A stretch of DNA of 64,000 nucleotides from contig QANZ01022407.1 in NCBI GenBank assembly GCA_003254925.1, positions 1-64,000 on the forward strand, given 5' to 3'. Below, piece by piece: positions 36,618 to 49,037 of the stretch. Each line of letters begins with the position of its first letter. The stretch's first letter is position 1. Position numbers and translations under genes: made by a program. This stretch comes from Chamaecrista fasciculata (lineage: Eukaryota; Streptophyta; Magnoliopsida; Fabales; Fabaceae). Below the pieces are notes generated by a model. The model searched no databases, had not been told where the DNA came from, and was given only the letters and a program-made list of their open reading frames with translations.

Positions 36618-39600
36618 TCATGTTTCAAGCCATGTCAAGGATCCCATTATCAAATACTTGCTCGGAAGTTCTCCAGCAGAAGGGGCAAGGTATGTAATTT
36701 TCTTTCTGTAGAGAACAAATAAAGTTAGATGTACAATTTTATCAAGTAAATACTAACAGATAAGGAAAGCAAGCAGTCCAAACCTCTGAATGTCCACGTC
36801 TGTCACATAAATAAAGCCAGCAACATTGCTGCAGTATAAAAATGTAAAGCAGTGAATAATTCAGTTCTCAATAGGAAGGAGAAGGGGTTATACAAATAGC
36901 TGCAACTCTAGGGTATTTTCCAATTTAAAAGATAGACAAGACATAAGTAAAATTTTTAAAGATATTTGATATCAAGTTCTTTAATGGAAATATAGCACGT
37001 AGAAGATATTTTTTTCAAAAAGACCCTACCGTTTAGAGCCAAGTAGTTAATATATCCATTCAGTAATGTTTATATTAGAGAACGTCGTAGCAAACACCCA
37101 AGTCATACCTAACGTTTGTACTTAAAACGTATGGATAATTGATAACAAGGTGGGACATTGGAAGACAGGAAAACACTGAAGCATGGTTCTTAAACATTGG
37201 ATATTTAATCCACAAATCTAACAATTTCATTTTTGGTTTAAACATGTGTTGTAACATATTTTTTACTATCTTTAGGCATATTATACTGAGTTGTTGTTTA
37301 ATATCAATCTCAGGCAAATGATTTTCAAAAATTTGCATAGTCAAGCAAATATTATCAAGGTTCAAATTACAGGAATTCAATTTACAGAGAATTGTTGTTA
37401 CCTGGAAATTATCTCATCAGGATCCTTGGCGAATGAAACAGCAAGGACTAAATGAAGTAAATCGCGGTTTATATTCACAGGAACAACTCTAGTTGGATCT
37501 GCAGCAGGTTCTGCACCAATTGGCAAGGCTGAACGTGGGGCCTGTGGCCCACCACCAACCCGATAGACAGACAAATCACTGAAATTTGCTATATTGGAGT
37601 GCGGAGAGAGATCATTTGTGAGGCCATAAAAGTATTCCTAAACCAAAATCAGAAAATATCAATTCGCATTTGATACCACCAAAGAGGCAAAGCTAAAAGA
37701 TACTTCTGTGAATGCTAGAAATGTCGATAAGAAACAACATAAACATATGGCTCACAAGTAAATCAGATCACAATATCAGTAAAATTATAAACGCAGACTA
37801 ATACACAAGTAGAGCCAGAGACAAATAATCAGAGGTGAAAGAGAACTTTCTCTGTCAATAAAGTATTAATTACACTCAAATGTTTTATTATATAGTTCAT
37901 ACATTAGTCATACCTTGATTCAGGTCTATCAGCTCACAAGAGAACATGGAGAGTGATTTGTCACGGTAAAAATAATTAGTATCATCAATTTGATATTTTA
38001 AAATTTTTTTATTAATAAAATACTTAACTATTTAGAGTTTATAGACATATAATACGTCAAGTAAACAGATTGAAGTAAAGCTTAGTCTTTCTTCACTAAC
38101 AATCAAACTTTTCTTCCACCAAACTCAATACTTTGGAATACGCGAGTCATCACAAATCATGTAACTGTTTAAATCACTTTTATATTATTTCTCAGATTCA
38201 ATCACTTTTATAATAAATAACAAAGTACATTTAGCAAGTATAAGAGATAACCTCAACTGGACAAGAATGCTTACTCTTATCCTATAACTTCTAGCCCTCT
38301 GACGGTATTTTGCATTTCTATTTACAACTCCTCCAGACTTCTGAAGTTTCACAACATCCACACTGGGCTCACTCTTTGACACTTCCTTTTTGAGCATGCT
38401 CCAAAGCTTTTCCTGTATATGGATGGAATTACAGGAAATAATGCAGACAGAAGCATATGAGATTGAGGGTACAGATATCATAGGAATTGGTTATCAATAG
38501 ATAGCTGACAGGATTGGCAAAATGTTAAATGTTAAATGTTATATGTTAAAACACAAATAGAATATCTAATCTACCTGACCCAAAACCAGCACAACATTGG
38601 CCTTTAGAGTACGAATTGCATGCAAAAGCAACTGAAAGAAAATTGAACACATGAAGAGAGGAACATAATTAAAATTAGTTATTCAAAATAAGGAGTGTAT
38701 TAAAAAGTTTAAAAGTATTCATCAATTATCAATAAGGTAAAGTTTAAAGCTTATTTACATCATAGCCTACTCCCTCTATCCAACCCATGGTATTTATCAC
38801 CATGCCAGCAGCTCGAGACTCAGCATTTCCTGCAAATTGTCTATCCAGCATCCCAGCAAGCTCTTTCACAAGCACTTTATACAGTTCCACATTGTTGCTG
38901 CATGGCCAAATAATAAGTTTGGTAATTGGAATTTCATATACACTATGAATTCATGTGTTATCCACAATTTTCAAAATTTCATATCGATGCAGGGACTCGA
39001 GGTCGTGACATTATGATTGAAAAATTACAAGCACTTCACTAGTTAGTTACCTTGGAGTTGTGTGCCCAAAAAAATAGACAAGAGGTATTTCAAGAGGAAT
39101 TCCTTCCACAGGATCTATGGGCATTTCAATTGGAGTTGCAGCAATACATCCAGGGATTGTTATGGATCCTTGGCCAATATCTAAATCAACAAAGGTAGGC
39201 TTCCACCCTTGTTTTGCTGCCCAACTAAGAAGCATCCTTGACAAGGTGCTTTTTCCACAATCTGTAGGTCCTACAACAATCACCCTAGGTCCCTGACCAA
39301 CCAAATCCGTCAGTGACATGCTAAGACTTTCATGCACCAAAAGATGACAATTATAATTTTTAAAACCAAAAATTGGAAATTTACTATAATACTACTAGAA
39401 ATGTAATTATTGACTATTGAGTCCTTTTAAAAAAGACAAAAGCAAGTAATGAAAGCTTATATAAACAGCAATTTAACAATCATATTGCTCATACAAGTAA
39501 TCCATTAAGATCCAATCTGATAATCCTAAGAAAATAATAAAAATAATAGTACTCATATTTTTAGTGTGATTTCTATGCTATGTATGGCTTTCCCTAAGGG

Positions 39601-40496
39601 CATATCAATGAAAGTATAACTTTGTTTTTATCAGTCAAAACCCCTTTTCCAAACTGTAAATGATGACATTTATAAGACGGATCTTTTATGACATACATAC
39701 TCAAACTGTGTATTACAATTTTTATTACCTGAGATGATTCAGAATCATCTGAAGAAGCTTTTGCGCGGTTCCTTCTTCCTTCAAGTACAGCATGTACATT
39801 CACATAACTGATCATTGGTGTCTGCAAATAAATGTAACAACATCTATATCAACCATTTTAGAATTGATCAGTAGAACAATTTCAAAGTATGAACAAGGGC
39901 TACCCTGCTTTACCTCATCAGCAACGTAATCGGTTTCAGTAGTACCATCCATTTCAATTGTGGCTCCATACCAAGAAAATACCTGATACGTGAACATATT
40001 GTTAGCCTCAAAACCTAGCCATTCGTTGAAAAATCTGCAGTAGATATTCCCTTTCTGTATCAGTAAACCAATAGTATCCCTTGACCCTTGGCTTATTCAT
40101 GAACAAATACTACAAACACATAAAAGTCTCGGGTATTCTTAAAATTGAATACTAACAACAGACTGTATAGAAGAAAAATGGGTAGACAAACATATCGTTG
40201 CCTCCAATTAGGTATTGTGCATTTTCTTTTCCGGAAGAATCAAAAGAGAAGTTCAATTCATAATCGAAACTTACAGCAAACTTGAGCCTGGGAGGGAAAG
40301 TGAGCCAGATTTCTGGAGGAAGCTCAGTGCCAAAAATCTCAGCATTTCCGTTGAGGAGTCGTAGGCGAAGAGGCGCGTCGTTACCCACTTCGATTCGGAG
40401 CTCGCTTTCTTTGTCCAATTTGACCTGCTTTGTTGTAGATGACGATGCAGAGCCACTCGCAGGAAGTGCGCCCATGGCTGCACCGCTATACGCCAT
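36618..40496 (-). CDS. CLPS3: CLP1/CLPS3 polyribonucleotide 5'-hydroxyl-kinase family, mRNA cleavage and polyadenylation factor
   Basis: Ten exons on - (40496-40275, 39982-39914, 39821-39729, 39292-39051, 38897-38759, 38631-38575, 38412-38275, 37637-37402, 36828-36784, 36705-36618) give 442 residues, about the length of Arabidopsis CLPS3, with every phase consistent. The N-terminal domain has ELRIEVGNDAPLRLRLLNG and WYGATIEMDG. The P-loop GPTDCGKST is at 136-144, followed by PTFVDLDIGQGSITIPG. Conserved parts continue to LPSKYLIMGSLTWLE at the end. CLP1 binds ATP and acts in the nucleus in pre-mRNA 3' cleavage complexes. The start MAYSGAAMG was chosen by family likeness; the frame stays open upstream to 40841. 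It is transcribed in the same direction as the kinase gene. Confidence 0.94.
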
Positions 40497-40866
40497 TGAT
40501 ATTGATAATTTTTGTGGAAAGATGATACCTTGGAAGCTCGAACTAGCACAACCAAGTGTGATTGATGTTTGAAGGAAGGGTTTACGGTTGAGACTTGAGA
40601 TTTGAGATGGCTTCGTTCGGTACACTGTGATGCGAGCCTTGTAAACGAGGGAATATTGTTCGCTTTTCGGCGTAATAGAATTTACAAGAAGTCGAAAAGA
40701 AACGAAAGGGTTTACGAGGTGTACAACCTTGCAGCTAATTGTTTTCGAGTTTTTGTTCCCCGGAGACCATAAATGGTTTCGGCTAAAATTTCCGGCGGGA
40801 CGCTTCCAAGTTTGCACTTCCCCCTTTCCCACTGCTACCAAGTTATTTTTTTTTTTATTTTTTTGT

Positions 40867-41434
40867 TGTTAAAGGGTCATTTTGGTCCTAAATATATGCC
40901 CTAATGTTCATTTTGGTCCTAAATGTATGCCCTATTGTTCATTTTGGTCCACTATGTTTCAAAATGTTCAAATTGGTTCTAAATATTTGCAAAATGTTTC
41001 ATTTTGGTCCCAACCTATTGAATATGACCTGTTTCAAGTTCAAACGTGACGAGTTTAGAGCTACATATTGTTCTCAAAGAGTACATTCTCTATCCAGTTG
41101 GGACGGTCAGTAAACAAGGTCAAATCATTCCTAAAAGTGAACTGCTCATTTCTTTGTCAAACAAGTAAAGTTGATCATATCTTTCTCGTTTCAAATTCGA
41201 ATGCGACGAATTCAGAGCTATGAGTTCCTCTTAACAAGTCTTTTGAACTTAAAATGAGAGACGAGAGAGATATGACCAAATTCAATAGTTTGGGACCAAA
41301 GTGAAACATTTTACCAATATTTAGGACCAAAATGAATCATTTTGCCAACATTTAGAACCAATTTGAACATTTTGAAACATAATGACCAAAATGAATATTA
41401 GAGCATACATTTAGGACCAAAATGACCCTTTAAC
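40867..41434. repeat. Foldback element of the GTCCTAAAT family
   Basis: The arms GTTAAAGGGTCATTTTGGTC and its complement enclose about 0.5 kb. The interior has TTTCAAGTTCAAACGTGACG and a related TTTCAAATTCGAATGCGACG, as in the sister elements at 33659, 45369 and 47735. It lies just upstream of the CLP1 gene. Confidence 0.7.
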
Positions 41435-41499
41435 CTTTTTTATAATGAATAAACAATGAGAACAACAAAGGACAACAGACTAAAAACATAGCTACCATG

Positions 41500-42335
41500 G
41501 GTTGCCCAAAGGAGCAAACTCATGGTAATATCTCCTTGCGTCTGAATTCGACGAACCTATAAATGTGAAAACATCCATAGAGTTCACAATAACATCACTA
41601 GAAACAGAATTACAACAAAACACATTAATATAACGCGAGACAGAAGCTATAATAATCCTAATTGCAGTAACTAGGGAGGCCCTAGAATTCCTCCAAACCT
41701 CCTCATTTTGTAATCCTAATCCATAGAGTTCACAATAACATCACTAGAAACAGAATTACAACAAAACACATTAATATAACGCGAGACAAAAGCTATAATA
41801 ATCCTAATTGCAGTAACTAGGGAGGCCCTAGAATTCCTCCAAACCTCCTCATTTTGTAGTCTCTAGATGACATCCAAACCTACCAGAATAGTTGGCCAGA
41901 CCTCATAGTAGATCATAGGGTTCCTCTTCCACCGTCTAATCCAAAGGACAGTTAAGAAAAGTGTGGGTGATAGAATCGTCCGACAAACCACATAAAGGCA
42001 AGATATATCACATCTGAGATGGTTGATGATTAAGATTGGAAAATGTTGGAATTGCATTATGCCAAATTTTCCACGCAGTGATCATAATCTTCATTGGAGT
42101 TTTCGTTTTCCAGAAATCCTTTCAAGGAAACTGAAGGGAAATAGTATTGTCATTATCCGGATGGTACAACCTACAGAGCAAGTCAAAATCTGCAGCGATG
42201 GGGTACAACCCGGAAGCAACGGAGTCCAATAAAAAATGTCTAGAGCATTTCTTACTGGCGTAGTAGCATTGAGAAAGAATCTAACTTCATTATTAGAACA
42301 AACAAGCATGATCTTCTCAATTGTAGTCTTCATGA
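41500..42335 (-). mobile_element. Decayed LINE retrotransposon fragment (zinc-binding domain of reverse transcriptase)
   Basis: On -, sequence from about 42120 to 41938 reads WKTKTPMKIMITAWKIWH, then LPLCGLSDDSITHTFLNCPL, the zf-RVT pattern found after the reverse transcriptase of plant LINEs. Stops and frame changes surround it. Downstream, a block of 146 bases is present twice in tandem (starting 41573 and 41719), including AGAGTTCACAATAACATCAC. Confidence 0.6.
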
Positions 42336-42907
42336 TTCAATAAGTCATTCACCAATATGTTTGACAATTGGCCACTGAAGGTGATAATCCCAAAATTTGC
42401 CACGGTAGAGTTTCCTAGTTTCCTACGTATTTTGCAATGGAAGATGAATTATTATGAATAACATATAATATCTATTTTTTATTACTTCTGTTTTTTTTTG
42501 GTTGCCTATTACTTCTGTTTTAACTATAATAAATCGCTTATTAATTGAATTAATTTTTTATCAATTATAAATATAATATTTAACAATATCATATATGCAT
42601 TTAATATTTATATCACTAGATTAAATAAAAGAGAATATTTTCAATATTAATTAATTGGTATTTATTATTATTCGAAAACTAAATATTAAAAAGTGTATAA
42701 ATTTAGAGACTACAAAATAAATTTTCTTTTGAAGATAATGGAGTTTGAAGAAAAATTATACAAAATTAAAGAATAAATATATATATTTATTATTATCATT
42801 CAACAGATAAGAACTAAGATATTGATCGATGTTTATTCGCTTCTTTTTTTTGGTAAATATTTATTAGCTCTTAAACATAAGTATTAATCTTAAATAAAAG
42901 TACTATT

Positions 42908-43836
42908 GGTACCCCAATGTATGAGGTCATTTTCAGTTATACCCTTAACATTTTTTTCTTTTGTCAATTATACCATCAAGCCAATGAGGAGTGGCTCAGT
43001 TGGTTAAGGTTCGGGACTTACCCCACAAGGGCGAGGGTTCGAATCCTCTGATCGATGTGAGGGCCTTATTTGATGGGTGATCTGTAAATTCCTCTTGTAA
43101 ATCCTCATAGAGGTCGGGAGGTATGCCCTGACCCTAGTGGGATATCGGAGCCTACCCCCACTTAAACTTTCGTGTACCAAAAAAAAAAAATTATACCCTC
43201 AACGTTTTACATTTGAGTCAATTATACCCAAACTCTTAACTAATTACAGAATAGTCTAGAATATTTGACATCTTTAACAAATAGGTCCTTAGAAGCCATT
43301 AACAACTCTCCTTCTCTTAAATCTTACCCTAAAATATCACCACCACACTTCATATATGTTGTCCACTCTATTCTCGTTTTCGTCAACTTGGTCCTTCTCA
43401 TTGTCGTCCTCAGTTTTCTGGTCTCTCCTACATTACGTGGTTCTAATCCCTTTTCTTTCCCTTACAACTGCTTCTCTCACCTATCTTCTCTACGATTGCC
43501 TCAATTTCTCTGTATTCGAGGATCACTAACGAGTTTGTGTGTGTTTGTTGGAACTGTGAAAACAGAGGGGAGAGATTTTTCGGGTTTCTCAATTGCAGAG
43601 ACCTGTTAGTTAAAGATGACAAACATACTGGATAGTTTTGTAATTAGTTATGGACTCATGTGAAAGAAAAATCTTAAGAGAATGGAAGATTTCTAAATAA
43701 TGGAAACTTAAGGATCTTAAAACAAAAAAAAATGTCGGCTTGGAGTATAATAGATTCAAATGTGAAACGTTAAGGGTATAGTTGACAAAAAAAACGTTGG
43801 GATATAACTAAAATGACCTCATACGTTGGGGTTACC
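42908..43836. repeat. Foldback element with GGTACCCCAATGTATGAGG arms
   Basis: The left end GGTACCCCAATGTATGAGG is inverted at the right as CCTCATACGTTGGGGTTACC, with arms extending through TCAATTATACC-type sequence. No clear target duplication was found. A SINE lies inside it. Between the SINE and the right arm is a 114-codon open frame (43265-43609) that I do not recognise and that may be chance. Confidence 0.6.
42980..43189 (+). mobile_element. tRNA-derived SINE (about 210 bp)
   Basis: It has an A box TGGCTCAGTTGG near 42993 and a B box GGTTCGAATCC near 43037, correctly spaced for the internal RNA polymerase III promoter of a tRNA, then a unique body and a terminal A run (43178-43189). A 13-bp near-perfect duplication flanks it (ATTATACCATCAA at 42967-42979, ATTATACCCTCAA at 43190-43202). 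These are the marks of LINE-mobilised insertion. Confidence 0.85.
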
Positions 43837-43839
43837 GAT

Positions 43840-44507
43840 ATTTCTTTTGCCATAAAATTACTTCTTAACATTTGAACTCATATTTTTCATTATTTTAAAA
43901 TGTAGCAAGATTTTTAAAATTTATATAAAAATTTATAAAATTTTAATTGTTTATATAAAATACATGTCAATATCTCTATTACTATCACAATTAAGCGTGA
44001 ATTATTTGACAATAAAAGGGTCAATAATAATCGCATGAAATTTGCATGACACTTCTAGGAAAAAACAAACACATGAAAATAGAACGTTAATTTAAAAAAA
44101 TACAAATAAAAATAAATTAAATATCGTCTAAAATATATTTTTTTAAATTTCAGAGACCCTGGAAAGAAAATTCCTGAATCGAATTATACGACAATTTGGC
44201 AATTTACCAACAGTAACAATCTTTCTGTGATGTTTCTAGGAAGATCACTCGAAATTATTCTTTGTTAATGTCTCTCTTTTTTTTTTTTGAACATTTTTTT
44301 AATGTCTCTTGACTTGTGGTAGCTTCTACTTAGAATTTGGCTCGCAGTTTCCAAGCAATCTTCAAAAACCACTATACTACAATTTCTACTATCTATATAT
44401 TCTTGTTCTTATTTAGACAAAAACCAAACCCTAGTTCTTCTTCTTTTTCGTTCCTCTATACAAATCCCTAATTCAATCGTTCTGTTTCACTCACTTCCAC
44501 ATCAACA
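43840..44507. other. AT-rich upstream region of the membrane protein gene
   Basis: No gene is seen. The last 120 bases (CTATATATTCTTG near 44390, then a CT-rich leader) could contain the promoter and 5' leader of the gene at 44508. Confidence 0.4.
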
Positions 44508-45065
44508 ATGGCGATTTATACAAGAACTACTTCATCTAAGCCTCACATTTTCGTCAATTCCAACATGGAATTGCGAATTTACCGCCTCCTCCCCTGCTTC
44601 GGTATGATCAATTTGATTATCGGAAGCAGCGTTCAAATTTACCGAGCATACACCAACGGCGACATTCCGATCGTAGATTTCGTCACTTTCCTCTGCTTTA
44701 TTACATTATTGATTTACTATTGTTTCGAATTTAATCAAGAGATTGATCCACGGAAGGATTATTCTTCGAACAAGAATAAGCTCCAACTCGGAATATGGAT
44801 CTTGATGAGTGCCGTCATGGTTGGATTTGGCTTCAAGTTTTCGAAATTGACGAACGCCTCGGCGTCGCTCGCATTCATTGGGGTTGTAACTGGGGCCAAT
44901 TTGTTGATTCTCCATCTTTACATGATTTGGGAAAGTGATAAGAGTTCTATGATTTGTGTTACGGCGGGTAAGAGAAGAAGCAGAAGGGTTAGGGTTAATG
45001 GGAAAGTTAGTGATGATATGAAAATGAAGGAGAGGCAAATAGCATTGGTTTTGGATTATGTGTGA
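44508..45065 (+). CDS. Small four-helix membrane protein, unrecognised
   Basis: An uninterrupted frame of 185 residues. Four hydrophobic segments lie near residues 27-47, 55-75, 93-110 and 118-141, including VDFVTFLCFITLLIYYCF and LAFIGVVTGANLLILHLYMI. The C-terminal 40 residues are basic (GKRRSRRVRVNG). I do not recognise the family. A CT-rich leader ends in ACAACAATGG, a good plant start context. A decayed copy at 49605-49798 shows that the gene was duplicated, and differences between the copies favour this one as the intact version. It is likely intronless. Confidence 0.7.
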   Translation: MAIYTRTTSSKPHIFVNSNMELRIYRLLPCFGMINLIIGSSVQIYRAYTNGDIPIVDFVTFLCFITLLIYYCFEFNQEIDPRKDYSSNKNKLQLGIWILMSAVMVGFGFKFSKLTNASASLAFIGVVTGANLLILHLYMIWESDKSSMICVTAGKRRSRRVRVNGKVSDDMKMKERQIALVLDYV

Positions 45066-45368
45066 GTGTCACAAAACAAGTGCCACTACTCCGTCAATGT
45101 AGAGAGACATTGTATTTATGGCTTTTGGTCACAAAATATAGATGCTACTAATTACTAAACATTTTAAATCTACTTTTCTTTGTCCTTTTTTTTTTCTCAC
45201 TAGAGTTGTGGTGTTCACTTGGGTTGTGTTTTCTGTAAATTGAATATCAAGTTTTTATTTTCTTAAAATAAAGATTATCAAGTTTTAATAGAGGCGTGAC
45301 CGCGTGAACGATTAAATTTGCATTTTAGTCTCAAAGTTTTTGGGGTGGTTGAAGTTTAGATGAGTAAT

Positions 45369-45847
45369 TTTTAAAGCCAAAGTTTCAAATTGGTTCCTTA
45401 TGTATAGTGTGAATTTCAAATTGGTCCATGATTTTTAGTTTGTTTTAGATTGATCTTACATGTTTCTATACTTTTTTAAATTAGTTCAAAAAATATTGAA
45501 TATGATCATTTCTCTCTCATTTCAAGTTCAAATGGGGAAGAATCTAAAGCTATGAATTTCTTTTGACAAACACTTTAGAATCATCAACAAACGAGGTCAA
45601 ATTGAGTCCCAAAAGTGGGTAACTCGTTTCACGGTCAATCAAGTGAAGTTGGCCATATTTATCTCGTTTCTCCACTCAATAAAAATCGCTAGCAAATGAG
45701 ATTAAATCGCGTCTCAAAAATAGGTTTGGGACCAATTTGAAACAATATGAAAACATATAGGACCAATTTGAAACAAATGAAGAATAAGGGACCAATTTGA
45801 AATCTACCCCATACATAATTTACCAATTTGAGACTTTGGCCATTTAA
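45369..45847. repeat. Foldback element of the GTCCTAAAT family
   Basis: The left arm TTTAAAGCCAAAGTTTCAAA is inverted at the right in TTTGAGACTTTGGCCATTTA. The interior contains CATTTCAAGTTCAAATGGGG, comparable to the other family members. Confidence 0.6.
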
Positions 45848-45938
45848 AAAAATAGTTTGACCATTTTAATGAATAGATTCTTTCTGTCGGAAAAAGCTCA
45901 CTTCAACGTTGGGAAATGAATTCGAAAATACAAAAGAA

Positions 45939-46011
45939 TGGAGATGCGGGGTATCGATCCCCGTACCTCTCGCATGCTAAGCGAGCGCTCTACCATCTGA
46001 GCTACATCCCC
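45939..46011 (-). tRNA. tRNA-Ala (AGC), copy 1
   Basis: On -, GGGGATGTAGCTCAGATGG starts a 73-base tRNA. The anticodon loop TTAGCAT gives anticodon AGC, the T arm contains GATCGATAC, the acceptor stem GGGGATG/CATCTCC pairs with one G-T wobble, and A is the discriminator base. A TTTT terminator follows shortly (TTCTTTTG). Confidence 0.95.
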
Positions 46012-46247
46012 ATTTACTTTTCTTTAGACAAAATATATTGTAAATTTATATTCAGAATATGCCTCTTCTCACAATGCTCAGAATTTGCATATATATCTTA
46101 TATTATATGGCTCCACCCCTTCCTGGTCGTCATGTTTAAAACTATAGTCTATGAAATTAAAAATAAGAGAAAATTTACTATTTGGTCTCTCTTTCTTTAC
46201 TAAGTTAACAATTTAGTCTCTTATTTATTTTATATNATACAAAAGAT

Positions 46248-46320
46248 TGGAGATGCGGGGTATCGATCCCCGTACCTCTCGCATGCTAAGCGAGCGCTCT
46301 ACCATCTGAGCTACATCCCC
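46248..46320 (-). tRNA. tRNA-Ala (AGC), copy 2
   Basis: Identical to the copy at 45939-46011. The repeat period is 309 bases and includes about 110 bases of 5' flank, so the two arose by tandem duplication. An N at 46236 marks an assembly join between them, so the true spacing and even the copy number are uncertain. Confidence 0.93.
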
Positions 46321-47734
46321 ATTTACTTTTCTTCAGACAAAATATATTATAAATTTATATTCAGAATATGCCTCTTCTCACAATGCTCAGAATTTGCATA
46401 TATATATATATATATATCGTCCACTGCTTTCGTCCAACAAAGAATTTGCCCTCAGTCTTACATATTTATTTTAAATAAAAACATTTTTTTTCAATTACAG
46501 CAGAACAGTTCAATATTGAACTACTTACTGCAGAGCAAAAACAAAATTCATTCTAAAAATATCTGGTCAGATTATTTTCATTTGGTTTCGTGTTCCCCCT
46601 TTATACACATATATAGAGGGAGATGTTTTTAGGGAAGAAAGTTGTTTTATAACTAACCTCTCATGAGTCATGAACTAGTCAAATATCATCATGTTGTATT
46701 CATTCATGAAGCTTCATTTTTTCTATATGCTAACTCAGATGATTGGAGTCTAAATGATGTGTCCATATGCTAACTCATATCCTTGCCAATTAGGGAATCC
46801 ATCTTAATCAAGTCATTAAAGTATTTTTACTATTGTTTTTTTATTTATATGAGTAATTTGGTAAATAGTAATATAAAATGCTTAGAATCAGTTGTAATTT
46901 TTGTTTTGAAGTATGTTTCTAATATTAAAGTTTGAAAAAATGATTTATATGTTGTGCTTGTCATATTTTATATCTTTTAATTTGTCAATATATCTAGTAT
47001 TATATTTGTATGGTTCCATGCCTCTTATGGTCTACTTGTACTCTTGTGGCCTTGCAGGCCTCCCTTCGATGCAATCTTGATAATTACATATGTGGAATCG
47101 TTCGTGACTACTGACTACCAAATATAAAGGACTAAAAATTGAAAAAAGAGTATTTATAATAGTCCAAATTAAAGAATACTCTATCTGTGAGGGTCAAAAT
47201 GCAGTCTTAATGGAGCAAAACATATTGACTTTCTAATAAAGTTTAGTTAAATTGTATTTAATATTCTTGTTATTTTAAAAATTATACTTTTTTAAATATC
47301 TGACATAATGTATTTTTTCCGTTGATAAAAATAATTTTTAACACAATTTTTTCTGTTTTCGAAATATGAAAATGACATTTTTTTTTGCTAGAGATTATGA
47401 AAATGACTGAACAATAGTTTGTTTCAACTTGAAAGAGATCAACTACTTTTCTCTTGTAAGAAAGAATCTCATGTTACATTTTATATTAACTTAAAAATTT
47501 TGTAAAATATAATTTTGAGAGTAAAAAGAATCGAATATTTATCTAAACTTCAACAACTAATAATATAACTCGTCCCATTCAAAAAAAAAAATAATAATAT
47601 AACTCTCAATCAATTAAAGTTGTTGCCTTGTTGGTGCCACATCTGCTGTTGTCATTTCATTTGGCGTCTACATTCAATGTACTAGTAACCAAAACATACA
47701 AAATAAAACTATTTTCTTTATTTTTTTTTTTGTC
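46321..47734. other. AT-rich intergenic DNA
   Basis: A short TA microsatellite lies near 46400-46418. Nothing else resembling a gene or a complete element is seen. Confidence 0.45.
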
Positions 47735-48202
47735 AAAGGGTTATTTTAGTCTAAAATGTATGCTCTAACTTCTAAGCCTCTAATCTTCATTTTTGTGTTT
47801 TATGTTTCAAAATATTTAGATTGATCCTAAATATTAGTAAAATATTTCATTTTGGTCCTAAACAATTGAATTATATTATATTTTTCTCATCTATCATTTC
47901 AAGTTTAAAGGATTTGTCAAAAGTAATTCATAGTTCTGAATTCGTTGCATTCAAATTTGAAACAAGAAATATATTATCAATTTTGCTTGTTTGACCATGA
48001 AACAAGCAATTTATTTTTACTTGTTAGGACTGATTTGACATTGTTTGCTAACGATCCCAACTAGATAGAGAAAATACTATTTGAGAATAATACATAACTT
48101 TGATGAAACGAAAGAAATATTTAAGACCAATTTGAATATTTTGAAACATAAAGGACCAAAAAAAATATTAGAACATACATTTAGTACCAAAATGAGCCTT
48201 TA
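47735..48202. repeat. Foldback element of the GTCCTAAAT family
   Basis: The arms AAAGGGTTATTTTAGTCTAA and TTTAGTACCAAAATGAGCC with CTTT are inverted. It lies about 150 bases upstream of the first thioredoxin gene, so it may overlap its promoter. Confidence 0.6.
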
Positions 48203-48323
48203 ACCTTTTTAAAAAAACAAAAGTTAAAAAATCCATTTGGTGGTGGCTTCTTGTGGGATAGATTTTCATAGCAAGGAGGGTTGCGTTGGGAGGATTGAGC
48301 TGAGAATCTGAGAGTTGAGAGGA

Positions 48324-48359
<36 letters not shown>

Positions 48360-49037
48360 ATGGGATCAATTTTGTCTTCCATATTAGGAGGCGAAGCTGC
48401 AGCAGCTGATTCATCGTCGGCGGCGGAAGATTCTCGGGTCCTGACTTTTCACTCATCGGCGCGATGGCAGCTTCACTTCAACGAAATCAAAGAATCCTCC
48501 AAACTTGTATTCAATATTACTTCTTCTAATTCATTTTCTCCTTTCAATCTTGTATTATATTTAAATCAATTCGTTTCTGGTTAATTTGATATTTCTTTTG
48601 GACTTATGATATTCCTATACTGAGATCTGAGTGTTGAATATTGTCGGAGGGAAGCTCGTGATTGACTTCTCAGCGTCGTGGTGCGGACCGTGTAAATTCA
48701 TAGAGCCGGCCATCCACGCCTTGGCCGAAAAATTCACCGATGTTGAATTCGTCAAGATCGATGTTGACGAACTATCTGTAAATCTCTTCTCTCGTTTCTC
48801 TAAATTTCAGTAAATAATATCATTTCTGGTGTATTTTGTCCTCGATTCTCTTAGAATTCTGGTTTTAATTAATTTTCTTTTGATTTGAAAAACAAAAATC
48901 AGGATGTGGCGAAGGAATTTCAGGTGCAGGCGATGCCGACGTTTGTGTTAGTGAAGAAAGGAAATGAGGTGGAGAGGGTGGTTGGTGCCAAGAAGGACGA
49001 GCTTGAGAAGAAGGTTGAGAAATACAGAATTGCTTGA
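48360..49037 (+). CDS. Thioredoxin h, h2-type, copy 1
   Basis: Three exons (48360-48506, 48655-48777, 48903-49037) give 134 residues. WCGPC at 58-62 is the redox-active site, followed by the conserved cis-proline region AMPTFVLVKKG. The N-terminal extension starting Met-Gly-Ser and the phrase [13 protein letters not shown] are typical of the h2 group, which is often N-myristoylated. The protein reduces disulfides of target proteins using NADPH-dependent thioredoxin reductase. The 5' leader has a GAAA microsatellite (48322-48359) directly before the ATG, in frame with an upstream ATG at 48315; the Met-Gly start is preferred. The second intron acceptor is a plain CAG; the first is AAG. Confidence 0.93.

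Noticed and set aside
40497..40841. Extended N-terminus of CLP1 from an upstream ATG at 40841
   Set aside because: The extra 115 residues have no family counterpart, while MAYSGAAMG matches the family start.
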